Assembly: GCA_036496265.1 (NCBI GenBank)
Contig: DASXLL010000196.1
Span: forward strand, 1-64,000
DNA: 64,000 nt
Direction of reading: 5' to 3'
Source: CAYLLN01 sp036496265
GTDB lineage: Bacteria > Planctomycetota > Planctomycetia > Pirellulales > Pirellulaceae
In this document: in pieces, positions 40,760 through 48,341 of the stretch
Layout: the number at the start of each line of letters is the position of its first letter
Position numbering within the stretch: the stretch's first letter is position 1
Notes under the pieces: generated by a model
What the model was told of the DNA's origin: nothing
What the model saw: the letters and a program-made list of their open reading frames with translations, nothing else
Databases searched by the model: none
Position numbers and translations under genes: made by a program

Positions 40760-43312
40760 ATGCTCAATTCCTGGGCACGATCGATTCGTGTCACTGCTTG
40801 CTTCAGCCTGATCCTGATTCAGTCATCAATCGCCGATGAAAATCGGGCCACGCCCGTCGAGCGGATTCACGTTGCCAAAGGCTTTCGCGTCGAGTTGCTG
40901 TATTCCGTGCCAGCCAACGAGCGAGGCTCGTGGATCAATCTGTGTACCGATGATCGCGGGCGGATTTTGGTTAGCGATCAATACGGCGGCCTCTTTCGGT
41001 TGCCGCCACCAGCCGCAGATCAGCCGTTGGATTCGAAGTCGATCGAGGCCGTTCCAGCCCCGGTTCGAGCCGTGAATGGCATGGTATGGGCGTTCGGGGC
41101 GCTGTATGTAGCCGTAAACGACTACGAAAAGAAGATCGCCAGCGGCCTCTACCGCGTCACCGATTCGGATGGCGATGATCAACTCGACAAGGCCGAGTTA
41201 TTGCGGGAATTCAAGGGCCAAGGCGATCACGCAGTCCATGCGCTGGTTTCGACGCGCGATGAAGATGGGCTCTATCTCGTCTGCGGCAACGCCGCAAAGC
41301 CCGCGGAGTATTCAAAGACGCGCGTCCCGCCATCGTGGGGTGAAGATCATCTTTTGCCTGATATGGCGGATCCCAGGCTGCGGCAGCGCGACGTGCTCGC
41401 GCCGGCCGGCATCATCTACCGCGTCTCGCCGGACGGCAAAGACTTCGAACTCGTCTCCAGTGGCTTTCGCAACGCATTCGATGCCGCCGTGAATCGCGAC
41501 GGCGAGCTGTTTGCATTCGATTCCGACGACGAAGGGGACATGAATCTGCCCTGGTATCGCCCAGCCCGAATTTGCCACGTCGTCAGCGGCGCCGACTGGG
41601 GCTGGCGCAACGGCGCGGGTAAGTGGCCGCCGTTTTATCCGGATACCTTGCCCCCGGTGATCGACATCGGCCCCGGCTCGCCGACCGGAATGACTTTCGG
41701 CTATGGCGCCAAATTCCCGGCCAAGTATCAAAACGCTTTGTTTGCTCTCGACTGGAGCTGGGGCAAGCTCTATGCCGTCCATTTGCAACCGCACGGTGCG
41801 AGCTATCGCGCCGAAAAGGAAGAGTTTCTCTCCGGCGCGCCTCTGCCGCTGACTGATGCCATCATTCATCCCAATGACGGCGCAATGTATTTCACAATCG
41901 GCGGACGCAAGATTCAGTCGGGGTTGTATCGCGTGACTTATGTCGGCGGCGAATCAACTGATCCAACAATTGTGAGGTCCGCAAATAGCGATCGGCGGCA
42001 ATTACGCCAGCAGCTTGAGGCGTTTCATGGCGTTAACGCTCTTCAAGCTGTCGATAAAGCCTGGCCGCTGCTTAATGATTCCGACCGCTTCATCCGTTCA
42101 GCTGCTCGAACTGCAGTCGAACATCAACCGGTTGAGGCATGGTCAGCTCAGGCGCTATCGGAAACGGACCCGGCAAAGCAGGTCGAGGCTCTACTGGCGC
42201 TCGCCCGCGCTGGCGGCATTGATCCAAAGCACCGGAAACCGGGCGATCCATCCGTAGATTCCGTGCTCGGCGCAAAGCTGTTTGAGGTGCTCGCGGCGAT
42301 CCATTGGAAGGACCTGAATTTTGCACAGCGGCTGACGTATCTCCGCGCGATTCAAATCACGCTCATTCGCTTCGGTCCGCCGAGTGACGAGCGACTGGCG
42401 CGTCTGAGCGATAAACTTGCCCCCCTTTTTCCCGCAGCCGAGCCAGAATTCAACTGGCTCCTCTGCGAAACGCTTGCCTACCTGCAATCGCCCGCGCTCG
42501 CGATAAAAGGCGTCGCGTATTTGTCCGCCGCCGCCACGCAAGAAGAGCAAATCGAATGCGCTCGTTCGCTTCGAATGCTCAAAACCGGCTGGACGACACA
42601 AACTCATACGGCCTATTTCCGCTGGCTTCTCAAAGCAGCCAGCAGCTACCGCGGCGGCGCGAGCTTCGACAAGTACATCGAGTTCATCCGCAATGACGCG
42701 GTCGCCAATCTCAGCGACGAGCAAAAAGCGGCCCTACGAGATGTGCTCGATGAAAAGCCCATTCGCACGTCGCCGCTCGATGGACTATCGTCGTTGCTCG
42801 CCGGCCGCCCGCGAACTGAATGGACGCTGGACGAATTGTCAAAAGCCACCGGAGCTAATCTCGAGCATCGCGATCTAGCGAACGGCCGCAAAATGTTCGC
42901 CGCCGCGGCCTGCTACACCTGCCATCGCCTGGGCAACCAAGGCGGCATGTCGGGCCCGGACCTCACGACCGCCGGCCGCCGCTATTCACCACGCGACTTG
43001 CTCGATCACATTCTCAATCCCAGCAAGGAAATCAACGAGCAATACGTGCCCCTCGTAATTGCCACCACCGAAGGCGAGGTTATCCAAGGTATCGTCGTCA
43101 ATCTGCAAGGCGACACCATCGAAATCAACACCGACGTTACCGACCCCAGCCGGCGAACCAAAATCAATCGCGCGGTAATAACGAGTATCGAACCGACCAA
43201 GGTTTCGCCAATGCCCAACGGCCTTCTCTCCCAACTCACGAAGGACGAAATTCTCGATCTCGTCGCTTACATCCTCAAAGCTGGCGAGTCACAAGTGCCA
43301 AGCGCTCATTAA
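40760..43312 (+). CDS. PVC-type heme-binding CxxCH protein, membrane-bound dehydrogenase-like (850 aa)
   Basis: The start is set at ATG 40760, which gives a signal peptide (MLNSWARSIRVTACFSLILIQSSIA); the open frame starts 17 codons earlier at a TTG without support. Residues ~30-410 form the PVC dehydrogenase beta-propeller (GSWINLCTDDRGRILVSDQYGG, DAAVNRDGELFAFDSDDEGD, GADWGWRNGAGKWPPFYPD, ALDWSWGKLYAVHL). A helical middle follows, and residues ~710-845 form a cytochrome c domain with CYTCH and GPDLTTAGRRYSPRDLLDHI. It has no DUF1080 part, unlike the larger homolog at 20157. The likely role is periplasmic sugar or alcohol oxidation delivering electrons to the respiratory chain. Confidence 0.9.
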   Translation: MLNSWARSIRVTACFSLILIQSSIADENRATPVERIHVAKGFRVELLYSVPANERGSWINLCTDDRGRILVSDQYGGLFRLPPPAADQPLDSKSIEAVPAPVRAVNGMVWAFGALYVAVNDYEKKIASGLYRVTDSDGDDQLDKAELLREFKGQGDHAVHALVSTRDEDGLYLVCGNAAKPAEYSKTRVPPSWGEDHLLPDMADPRLRQRDVLAPAGIIYRVSPDGKDFELVSSGFRNAFDAAVNRDGELFAFDSDDEGDMNLPWYRPARICHVVSGADWGWRNGAGKWPPFYPDTLPPVIDIGPGSPTGMTFGYGAKFPAKYQNALFALDWSWGKLYAVHLQPHGASYRAEKEEFLSGAPLPLTDAIIHPNDGAMYFTIGGRKIQSGLYRVTYVGGESTDPTIVRSANSDRRQLRQQLEAFHGVNALQAVDKAWPLLNDSDRFIRSAARTAVEHQPVEAWSAQALSETDPAKQVEALLALARAGGIDPKHRKPGDPSVDSVLGAKLFEVLAAIHWKDLNFAQRLTYLRAIQITLIRFGPPSDERLARLSDKLAPLFPAAEPEFNWLLCETLAYLQSPALAIKGVAYLSAAATQEEQIECARSLRMLKTGWTTQTHTAYFRWLLKAASSYRGGASFDKYIEFIRNDAVANLSDEQKAALRDVLDEKPIRTSPLDGLSSLLAGRPRTEWTLDELSKATGANLEHRDLANGRKMFAAAACYTCHRLGNQGGMSGPDLTTAGRRYSPRDLLDHILNPSKEINEQYVPLVIATTEGEVIQGIVVNLQGDTIEINTDVTDPSRRTKINRAVITSIEPTKVSPMPNGLLSQLTKDEILDLVAYILKAGESQVPSAH

Positions 43313-43315
43313 ACG

Positions 43316-44614
43316 TCATTTTTTGGCTGGGGTTGGCGGCGTAAATACATACGGCTTTGCGACTTCGAATCGGACCTTCGGCTGAGCTGCCTTCCAAGCG
43401 GTTTCGGTGACCGGCGTCTTTTGGTGCAGCAGCACATTCGCGCCTTTCATTCCGCCAGCCGCAATATCCAGAAGTCCATCTTGGTTCATGTCATGCACAA
43501 TCAGCTGGCGTCCGATGCCCGAGTCGCCGTCGGCTTTGTTCGGCACCCAATCGACGCCATTCGGCCCCCGCACGAGTCGAAACCAATACACGACCGCGCC
43601 GGCATCCCACAGCGGGCTCTTAGTGTGGTGCGACCAATACGTCTTGCCGGTGACGATGTCTTTCAATCCGTCGCCATCGATATCGGCCAAGTTGACCGAG
43701 TGCGGCTCGCTAAACAGAACGCCGTAGCGATTGTTGGCAACCTCGTCGCCGACGATTGTGTGCTGACGAAACGCAATTTTGTCCCCCTCGCGAACTTGCT
43801 CGTGCCACACAACGCCGAAATCGTGAGCGGCCAGGCTGGTGATCACATCATTGTCGCCGTCCCCATCCACGTCATACGCATACATCTCCGCGCCGCCGGT
43901 GGTGGTGAACTTGGCTCGCTGAAACGACCAACGCACTGAATCGCCTAGATTTGAGGGCTGCTCAAACCAGCCGTCCTTCATCAGAATGTCGCCCTTCCCG
44001 TCGCCGTTCACATCGCCGATACCCAAACCATGCCCAAACGGCACCGGGGCGACCTTCTCCGAGATCGGATGAAAGGTCCACGCCACCAACGGCTGTGCCG
44101 GATCGAACGTCGCATAGCCAAAGAACCCCTCGTGCGTGCAAACGAGCTCCGGCTGCTCGTCGCCAACGATATTCACGAATTGCGGCGACTCATTTGACAC
44201 GGAGTCGAGCACCTGGTGCTTTCGCCATGGCTGCCAATGTCCGTCCGCCCTTGGATTCTCATAGACAAACGCCGGCGTCCCAGGAAATCCGGCCGTCAGC
44301 ACGTCGTTCCAACCATCGCCGTTGAAGTCATACACCCAAGCGAAGAAATGATCGGCATAGCGCTCCCGCGGCTGCGGCTTGGCCGAATAAATTTCGTGCC
44401 TCTCTTGAAATGACGGCCCCGCAAACCAATATGGGCCATACACAATGTCCACGTGGCCATCACGATTGAGATCACCCGCGGCAATGCCTTCGGAATAATA
44501 AACGTCGGTGAGCTGCTGCCGTTCAAATGAATGCAGTGCATATTCCTGGGCGCGCATTGGCGCCAAAACAACAACCGTCAGGAGCGCACCAAGTACCCAG
44601 CAGGCAGATCGCAT
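43316..44614 (-). CDS. Secreted FG-GAP/VCBS repeat protein (432 aa)
   Basis: Two starts are possible. ATG 44614, chosen here, gives a compact signal peptide (MRSACWVLGALLTVVVLAPMRAQ). ATG 44677 would overlap the upstream stop codon as ATGA, implying translational coupling, but adds 21 acidic residues before the signal. The mature protein is a beta-propeller of FG-GAP units with calcium loops: DLNRDGHVDIVYGPYW, DFNGDGWNDVL, DVNGDGKGDILM, DVDGDGDNDVI, DIDGDGLKDIV and DMNQDGLLDIAAGG, so about six or seven blades. Proteins with this layout in planctomycetes are exported and often sit with sulfatases and PVC cytochromes; ligand unknown. It follows the SGNH-like gene directly on the same strand and ends 4 bp from the opposite-strand cytochrome gene. 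Confidence 0.85.
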   Translation of the reverse strand: MRSACWVLGALLTVVVLAPMRAQEYALHSFERQQLTDVYYSEGIAAGDLNRDGHVDIVYGPYWFAGPSFQERHEIYSAKPQPRERYADHFFAWVYDFNGDGWNDVLTAGFPGTPAFVYENPRADGHWQPWRKHQVLDSVSNESPQFVNIVGDEQPELVCTHEGFFGYATFDPAQPLVAWTFHPISEKVAPVPFGHGLGIGDVNGDGKGDILMKDGWFEQPSNLGDSVRWSFQRAKFTTTGGAEMYAYDVDGDGDNDVITSLAAHDFGVVWHEQVREGDKIAFRQHTIVGDEVANNRYGVLFSEPHSVNLADIDGDGLKDIVTGKTYWSHHTKSPLWDAGAVVYWFRLVRGPNGVDWVPNKADGDSGIGRQLIVHDMNQDGLLDIAAGGMKGANVLLHQKTPVTETAWKAAQPKVRFEVAKPYVFTPPTPAKK

Positions 44615-44673
44615 CACGCTCAGCGACCCGCCGCTTGGCACTACATTTTCCACTGCTACTTTCTCTTCCACCA

Positions 44674-45990
44674 TCATTTCAGATACCACCCTTTGGCATT
44701 CGGATCCGTGTGGAAGAACTTGACCAACATGTCTGCGACCTTCTTTTGCCCTAGCTGGCTCGGGTGCGTCCCATCGCGGTCAGTCAGATCGTCCTTCGTC
44801 CACACGGTCCCGTCTTTCCGCGGCGTCATCCCATCACCCCACAAATAGGGCCCCCACAGCACCACCGGCGATTTCACGTCGCCCTTCGACGAATCCCAAT
44901 TCAGCGCCGCGTCGCCCGCCATCTGGCGGTCGATGATCCAACGCATCGAAAACGCGCCTTCATAAGCGTACGGCTCGGGATTCAGCCCCGTCGTCGCATA
45001 GCCGCCGTAGATCCGGCTCGACAAGAACGCCAGTTGCAAATTCGGAAACTGCTTTTTGATCACTTGCAACGAAGTGACAAGGTCGTTCTCGAGTTGGTGA
45101 GCATGAGCCGGGAATTCTCCGAACCGTGCCTGCCCAGCCAGAGCCTGTTTGACCCACGCTACCTGCACTTGCTCATGCGAGACTTCAGCCGCCTTCAGTC
45201 GCTGATCCGCAACACCCCAGGTTTGCTTGCCGATATCGCTTGTCGGGTCGTTCCAGGTCATCGGAATTCTTCCGCCCTGCGCCAAATCGACGACAACAAC
45301 CTTGTCCGACTTTTGTGCGTCGCTATCGGCCAGCTTTGCGAAGGTCGAGAATTCCATCGTCGTGTTCGACATGCCAATGCTCACCAAACCGATCTTGCCG
45401 CTCGCCGACGGCTTGCCTTGCGCATCGAGTGGCTGAATCTTCGCAATGGCTTTCTTCGCCGCCTCTTGCTGCTGCGCTGGCGGATCATTGCGGCCATTGC
45501 CATACAGACCGCCGGATTCGCCCTTGTACGTTTCGCTGCCGAGTTCCGTTAACGGCTTGACGCCAATCGAATCGCGCGGCGGTGGCGGCGGAGCGAAATT
45601 CCCCTTCTGACCTCCCGCTTTCGGTTGGCCGCCAGCCTTCGCTTGTCCGCCAGCCTTTGGTTGTCCGCCAGCCTTTGGTTGGCCGGCTCCCTCGCCGGGC
45701 AAACGCATGCCCACGAGCACCATCTTTCCGCCGCGATCCTCGGCGCGAAACATCACCGTCGTCCCGACCGGAATCCCTTTTTCTCTCGCGCCGGCAATGT
45801 CTTGGTTGCTCGCATCGCGAAACATCGTCTGCGGCGCAATCGCCGCCTCAACCACCGTTCCTTCCTGCGTCGTGATCCTCACCACACCTTTCTCCGTGTC
45901 AAAGCTCTTGATTCGGCCCCGCTGCGGCTGTTGAGCCCACAGAGGGCTGCACAACAAGCACAAAACCAAGCCGATCAGCAGGCGATTCAT
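44674..45990 (-). CDS. Secreted SGNH/GDSL-like protein with N-terminal beta domain (438 aa)
   Basis: A signal peptide covers about residues 1-19 (MNRLLIGLVLCLLCSPLWA). Residues ~22-100 form a small beta-rich domain (GRIKSFDTEKGVVRITTQEG, MFRAEDRGGKMVLVGM). A low-complexity linker with QPKAGG repeats (~105-130) leads to the main domain (~150-438), which resembles the SGNH hydrolase class found near planctomycete sulfatases: KIGLVSIGMSNTTMEFSTF with the likely nucleophile region, VVVDLAQGGR, LQLAFLSSRIYGGYA and the closing RDGTHPSQLGQKKVADMLVKFF, where DGTHPS would supply the Asp/His pair. The usual GDS motif is replaced by GMSNTT. A role in deacylating glycans is plausible but not shown. Its stop overlaps a possible start of the FG-GAP gene. 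Confidence 0.75.
   Translation of the reverse strand: MNRLLIGLVLCLLCSPLWAQQPQRGRIKSFDTEKGVVRITTQEGTVVEAAIAPQTMFRDASNQDIAGAREKGIPVGTTVMFRAEDRGGKMVLVGMRLPGEGAGQPKAGGQPKAGGQAKAGGQPKAGGQKGNFAPPPPPRDSIGVKPLTELGSETYKGESGGLYGNGRNDPPAQQQEAAKKAIAKIQPLDAQGKPSASGKIGLVSIGMSNTTMEFSTFAKLADSDAQKSDKVVVVDLAQGGRIPMTWNDPTSDIGKQTWGVADQRLKAAEVSHEQVQVAWVKQALAGQARFGEFPAHAHQLENDLVTSLQVIKKQFPNLQLAFLSSRIYGGYATTGLNPEPYAYEGAFSMRWIIDRQMAGDAALNWDSSKGDVKSPVVLWGPYLWGDGMTPRKDGTVWTKDDLTDRDGTHPSQLGQKKVADMLVKFFHTDPNAKGWYLK
45617..45686 (-). repeat. 18-bp tandem repeats (QPKAGG linker)
   Basis: About 3.9 copies of an 18-bp unit (units end at 45634, 45652 and 45670, last one partial), coding QPKAGG/QAKAGG in the SGNH-like gene. 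In frame, so copy changes would only lengthen the linker. Confidence 0.85.
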
Positions 45991-46088
45991 GGGAACCTCC
46001 GATAAAGGCGCTAACGTGAGCGGTGTAAATGTCCGCTACGTCTCGTAGAATACGAAACGCATAACTTCACTTCAAACGGGAGTCGGCA

Positions 46089-47681
46089 ATGCATTCGAGA
46101 GCCGCAGTCTTGGCGGCCGTGGCGCTTAGTCTAGCCGCGCCGCTGGCCCACGCCAACAATCAGGCCGCAAATCGTAAGCAACCCAACATCCTTCTCGCCA
46201 TCGCCGACGACTGGGGCTATGGCAATGCCAGCGCTTACGGTTGCCAATGGACCAAAACGCCCGCCTTCGACCGCGTCGCCCGCGAAGGTCTGCTGTTCAC
46301 GCATGCTTACACGCCGAACGCCAAGTGCGCCCCCTCGCGCGCCTGTCTGCTAACCGGCCGCAATTCGTGGCAGCTCGAAGCGGCATGCAACCACATCTGC
46401 TTTTTCCCGACCAAGTTCAAGACGTATGCCGAAGCTCTGGCCGACCACGGCTATTTCGTCGGGAAAACGATGAAAGGCTGGGGGCCAGGTGTCGCGAACG
46501 ACGAAGCCGGCAAGCCGCGGTTGATGGCCGGTCAGTCGTTCGACGCCAAAAAGCTGCAGCCGCCGACAAAGTCAATCGGCAACAACGACTATGCCGGCAA
46601 TTTTGCCGACTTCGTGAAAGCCGCGCCGGCAGATAAGCCTTGGTGCTTCTGGTATGGCTCGGTCGAGCCCCATCGGACGTATGAATACGGTTCCGGCGTG
46701 GCGAAGGCAGGGAAAAAGCTCACCGACATCGATCGCGTTCCCGGCTATTGGCCGGACAACGAAACCGTGCGGAACGACATGCTCGACTACGCTCTGGAAA
46801 TCGAGCATTTCGACTCACATCTGGGCAAAATGCTCGCTCTGATCGCCGAGCGCGGCGAACTCGATAACACGCTCGTCGTCGTCACCTCGGATCACGGCAT
46901 GCCATTCCCGCGGGCGAAGGGCAACGCGTATGAGGCGTCGAACCATGTGCCGTTGGCGATCATGTGGCCGCGCGGCATTCAGTCGCCGGGGCGAAAGATC
47001 GACGATTACATCAGCTTCGTTGATCTTGCGCCAACCTTTTTGGAAGCGGCGGGACTGGCTTGGGCTGATAGCGGCATGCAGCCGATGATCGGCCACAGCT
47101 TGAGCGATGTTTTCACTTCGACCGCAAGCGGCAAAGCAAATGCAGCTCGCGATCACGTCCTTATCGGCCAAGAGCGCCACGACATCGGCCGTCCGCATGA
47201 CTGGGGCTACCCGATTCGCGGCATTGTGAAAAACGCCGTGCTATACCTCCACAACTACGAACCGACTCGCTGGCCCGCCTGTAATCCCGAAACCGGCTAT
47301 CTCAATTGCGATGGCGGGGCGACGAAGACGGTCGTGCTAGAGGGTCGGACGAAGCCCGCTGGCCTTCGCTATTGGCAGCTTTGCTTTGGCAAGCGGCCCG
47401 CCGAGGAACTGTACGACCTCAAGGCCGATCCTGATTGCTTGGCGAATCTTGCCAGCGATCCGCGGCATCAAAAGCTCAGACAAGAACTCTCCGATCAAAT
47501 GGTCGCCGAGCTAAAAGCCCAAGACGATCCGCGGATGTTCGGCCGCGGCAGCGTGTTCGAAGAATATCCCTACTCTGACGCTGGTCTGCGCGGCTTTTAC
47601 GAGCGGTACATGAAAGGCGAAAAGCTCCAAGCCGGCTGGGTCAATCCCAGCGACTTCGCCCCAGCGCCGCTGGATGAATAA
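46089..47681 (+). CDS. Secreted sulfatase (530 aa)
   Basis: A signal peptide covers about residues 1-22 (MHSRAAVLAAVALSLAAPLAHA). KQPNILLAIADDWGYGNASAY holds the first metal-binding aspartates. C80 in CAPSRACLLTGR matches the C-x-P-S-R signature, so this cysteine should be converted to formylglycine, the catalytic residue; no maturation enzyme is seen in this window. Later motifs TLVVVTSDHGMPFP and HVPLAIMWP belong to the same family. It hydrolyses sulfate esters, most likely on sulfated polysaccharides, which planctomycetes commonly degrade. The C-terminal subdomain (ELYDLKADPDCLANLA) is complete and the length is usual. Transcribed away from the SGNH-like gene. Confidence 0.93.
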   Translation: MHSRAAVLAAVALSLAAPLAHANNQAANRKQPNILLAIADDWGYGNASAYGCQWTKTPAFDRVAREGLLFTHAYTPNAKCAPSRACLLTGRNSWQLEAACNHICFFPTKFKTYAEALADHGYFVGKTMKGWGPGVANDEAGKPRLMAGQSFDAKKLQPPTKSIGNNDYAGNFADFVKAAPADKPWCFWYGSVEPHRTYEYGSGVAKAGKKLTDIDRVPGYWPDNETVRNDMLDYALEIEHFDSHLGKMLALIAERGELDNTLVVVTSDHGMPFPRAKGNAYEASNHVPLAIMWPRGIQSPGRKIDDYISFVDLAPTFLEAAGLAWADSGMQPMIGHSLSDVFTSTASGKANAARDHVLIGQERHDIGRPHDWGYPIRGIVKNAVLYLHNYEPTRWPACNPETGYLNCDGGATKTVVLEGRTKPAGLRYWQLCFGKRPAEELYDLKADPDCLANLASDPRHQKLRQELSDQMVAELKAQDDPRMFGRGSVFEEYPYSDAGLRGFYERYMKGEKLQAGWVNPSDFAPAPLDE

Positions 47682-47688
47682 GCGAGCT

Positions 47689-47713
47689 GGGAGGGCGAAG
47701 CTCCTGCTGAGCC
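47689..47713. repeat. Short interspersed repeat-like element after the sulfatase gene
   Basis: gggagggcgaag then ctcctgctgagcc directly after the sulfatase stop codon. I recall near-identical strings dispersed in planctomycete intergenic DNA, but only one copy is in this window, so the call is tentative. It is followed by a short T run (gcttttgctctt) and might help end transcription between the convergent genes. Confidence 0.35.
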
Positions 47714-47733
47714 GCTTTTGCTCTTATGTTTAT

Positions 47734-48195
47734 TTACCGCATCCGCGTAAACCGCATCGCCCCAAGCTCCGCCACTTCGGCCGTCGCTGACGGCTTAGCA
47801 TTGAACGGCACATAAAAGACATCCGTTCCATCAAATTCAATCTGGACGTTCTCTTGCTTGCCCGACTCTTCGGTCGATTTGATCGTCAGCAAGTCGCCGT
47901 CCTCTTTCGTCTTTTCCCAGCGGCCTTGCGAATTAAATGCTTGACCGTTGGTCGTTCCGCTGAGAACCATCGATCCATCCGGCCGGAATTCAAAGTCATA
48001 CTGCAATTGCGACAAGGCGGCGACTTGCTCGGCTGCCATCTTGGCCTGCGTTTCTTCATAAACGATCATCTCGCCGCGCCACTTGCCCGGCAGTCGCTGA
48101 GCAGCCGGCGGCAGCTTGGACGAACCGCAACCAATCAGGCCGGCGGCAACCGCCATCGCGGACAGGACCGTAACCACTTTCAAGATGCTCTTCAT
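47734..48195 (-). CDS. Small lipoprotein of unknown function (153 aa)
   Basis: The start is set at ATG 48195, with AGGGAGA 8 nt upstream; the frame runs 40 codons further back but that part lacks support. The N-terminus MKSILKVVTVLSAMAVAAGLIGC is a lipoprotein signal with LIGC lipobox, so the mature protein is acylated at Cys23 and membrane-anchored. The ~125-residue mature part (LPGKWRGEMIVYE, YDFEFRPDGSMVLSG, GRWEKTKEDGDLLTIKSTEE, MRFTRMR) has the strand pattern of lipocalin-like/DUF4488-like small barrels that begin with GKW. Function unknown. It is divergent from the membrane protein at 48342 and convergent with the sulfatase. Confidence 0.75.
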   Translation of the reverse strand: MKSILKVVTVLSAMAVAAGLIGCGSSKLPPAAQRLPGKWRGEMIVYEETQAKMAAEQVAALSQLQYDFEFRPDGSMVLSGTTNGQAFNSQGRWEKTKEDGDLLTIKSTEESGKQENVQIEFDGTDVFYVPFNAKPSATAEVAELGAMRFTRMR

Positions 48196-48341
48196 CGCAA
48201 AATTCTCCCTAGGCCGCTTGCGGCTCGTGAATTGGGTGGGGGAATTTAGTCCAGGGACAAGCGAATAACAATTGCAATTCGCCACTCGCAGTTTAATGCG
48301 GCGCGCAAGCTGCAAGCACCGCTAGCGAGTTACAATGAGTC

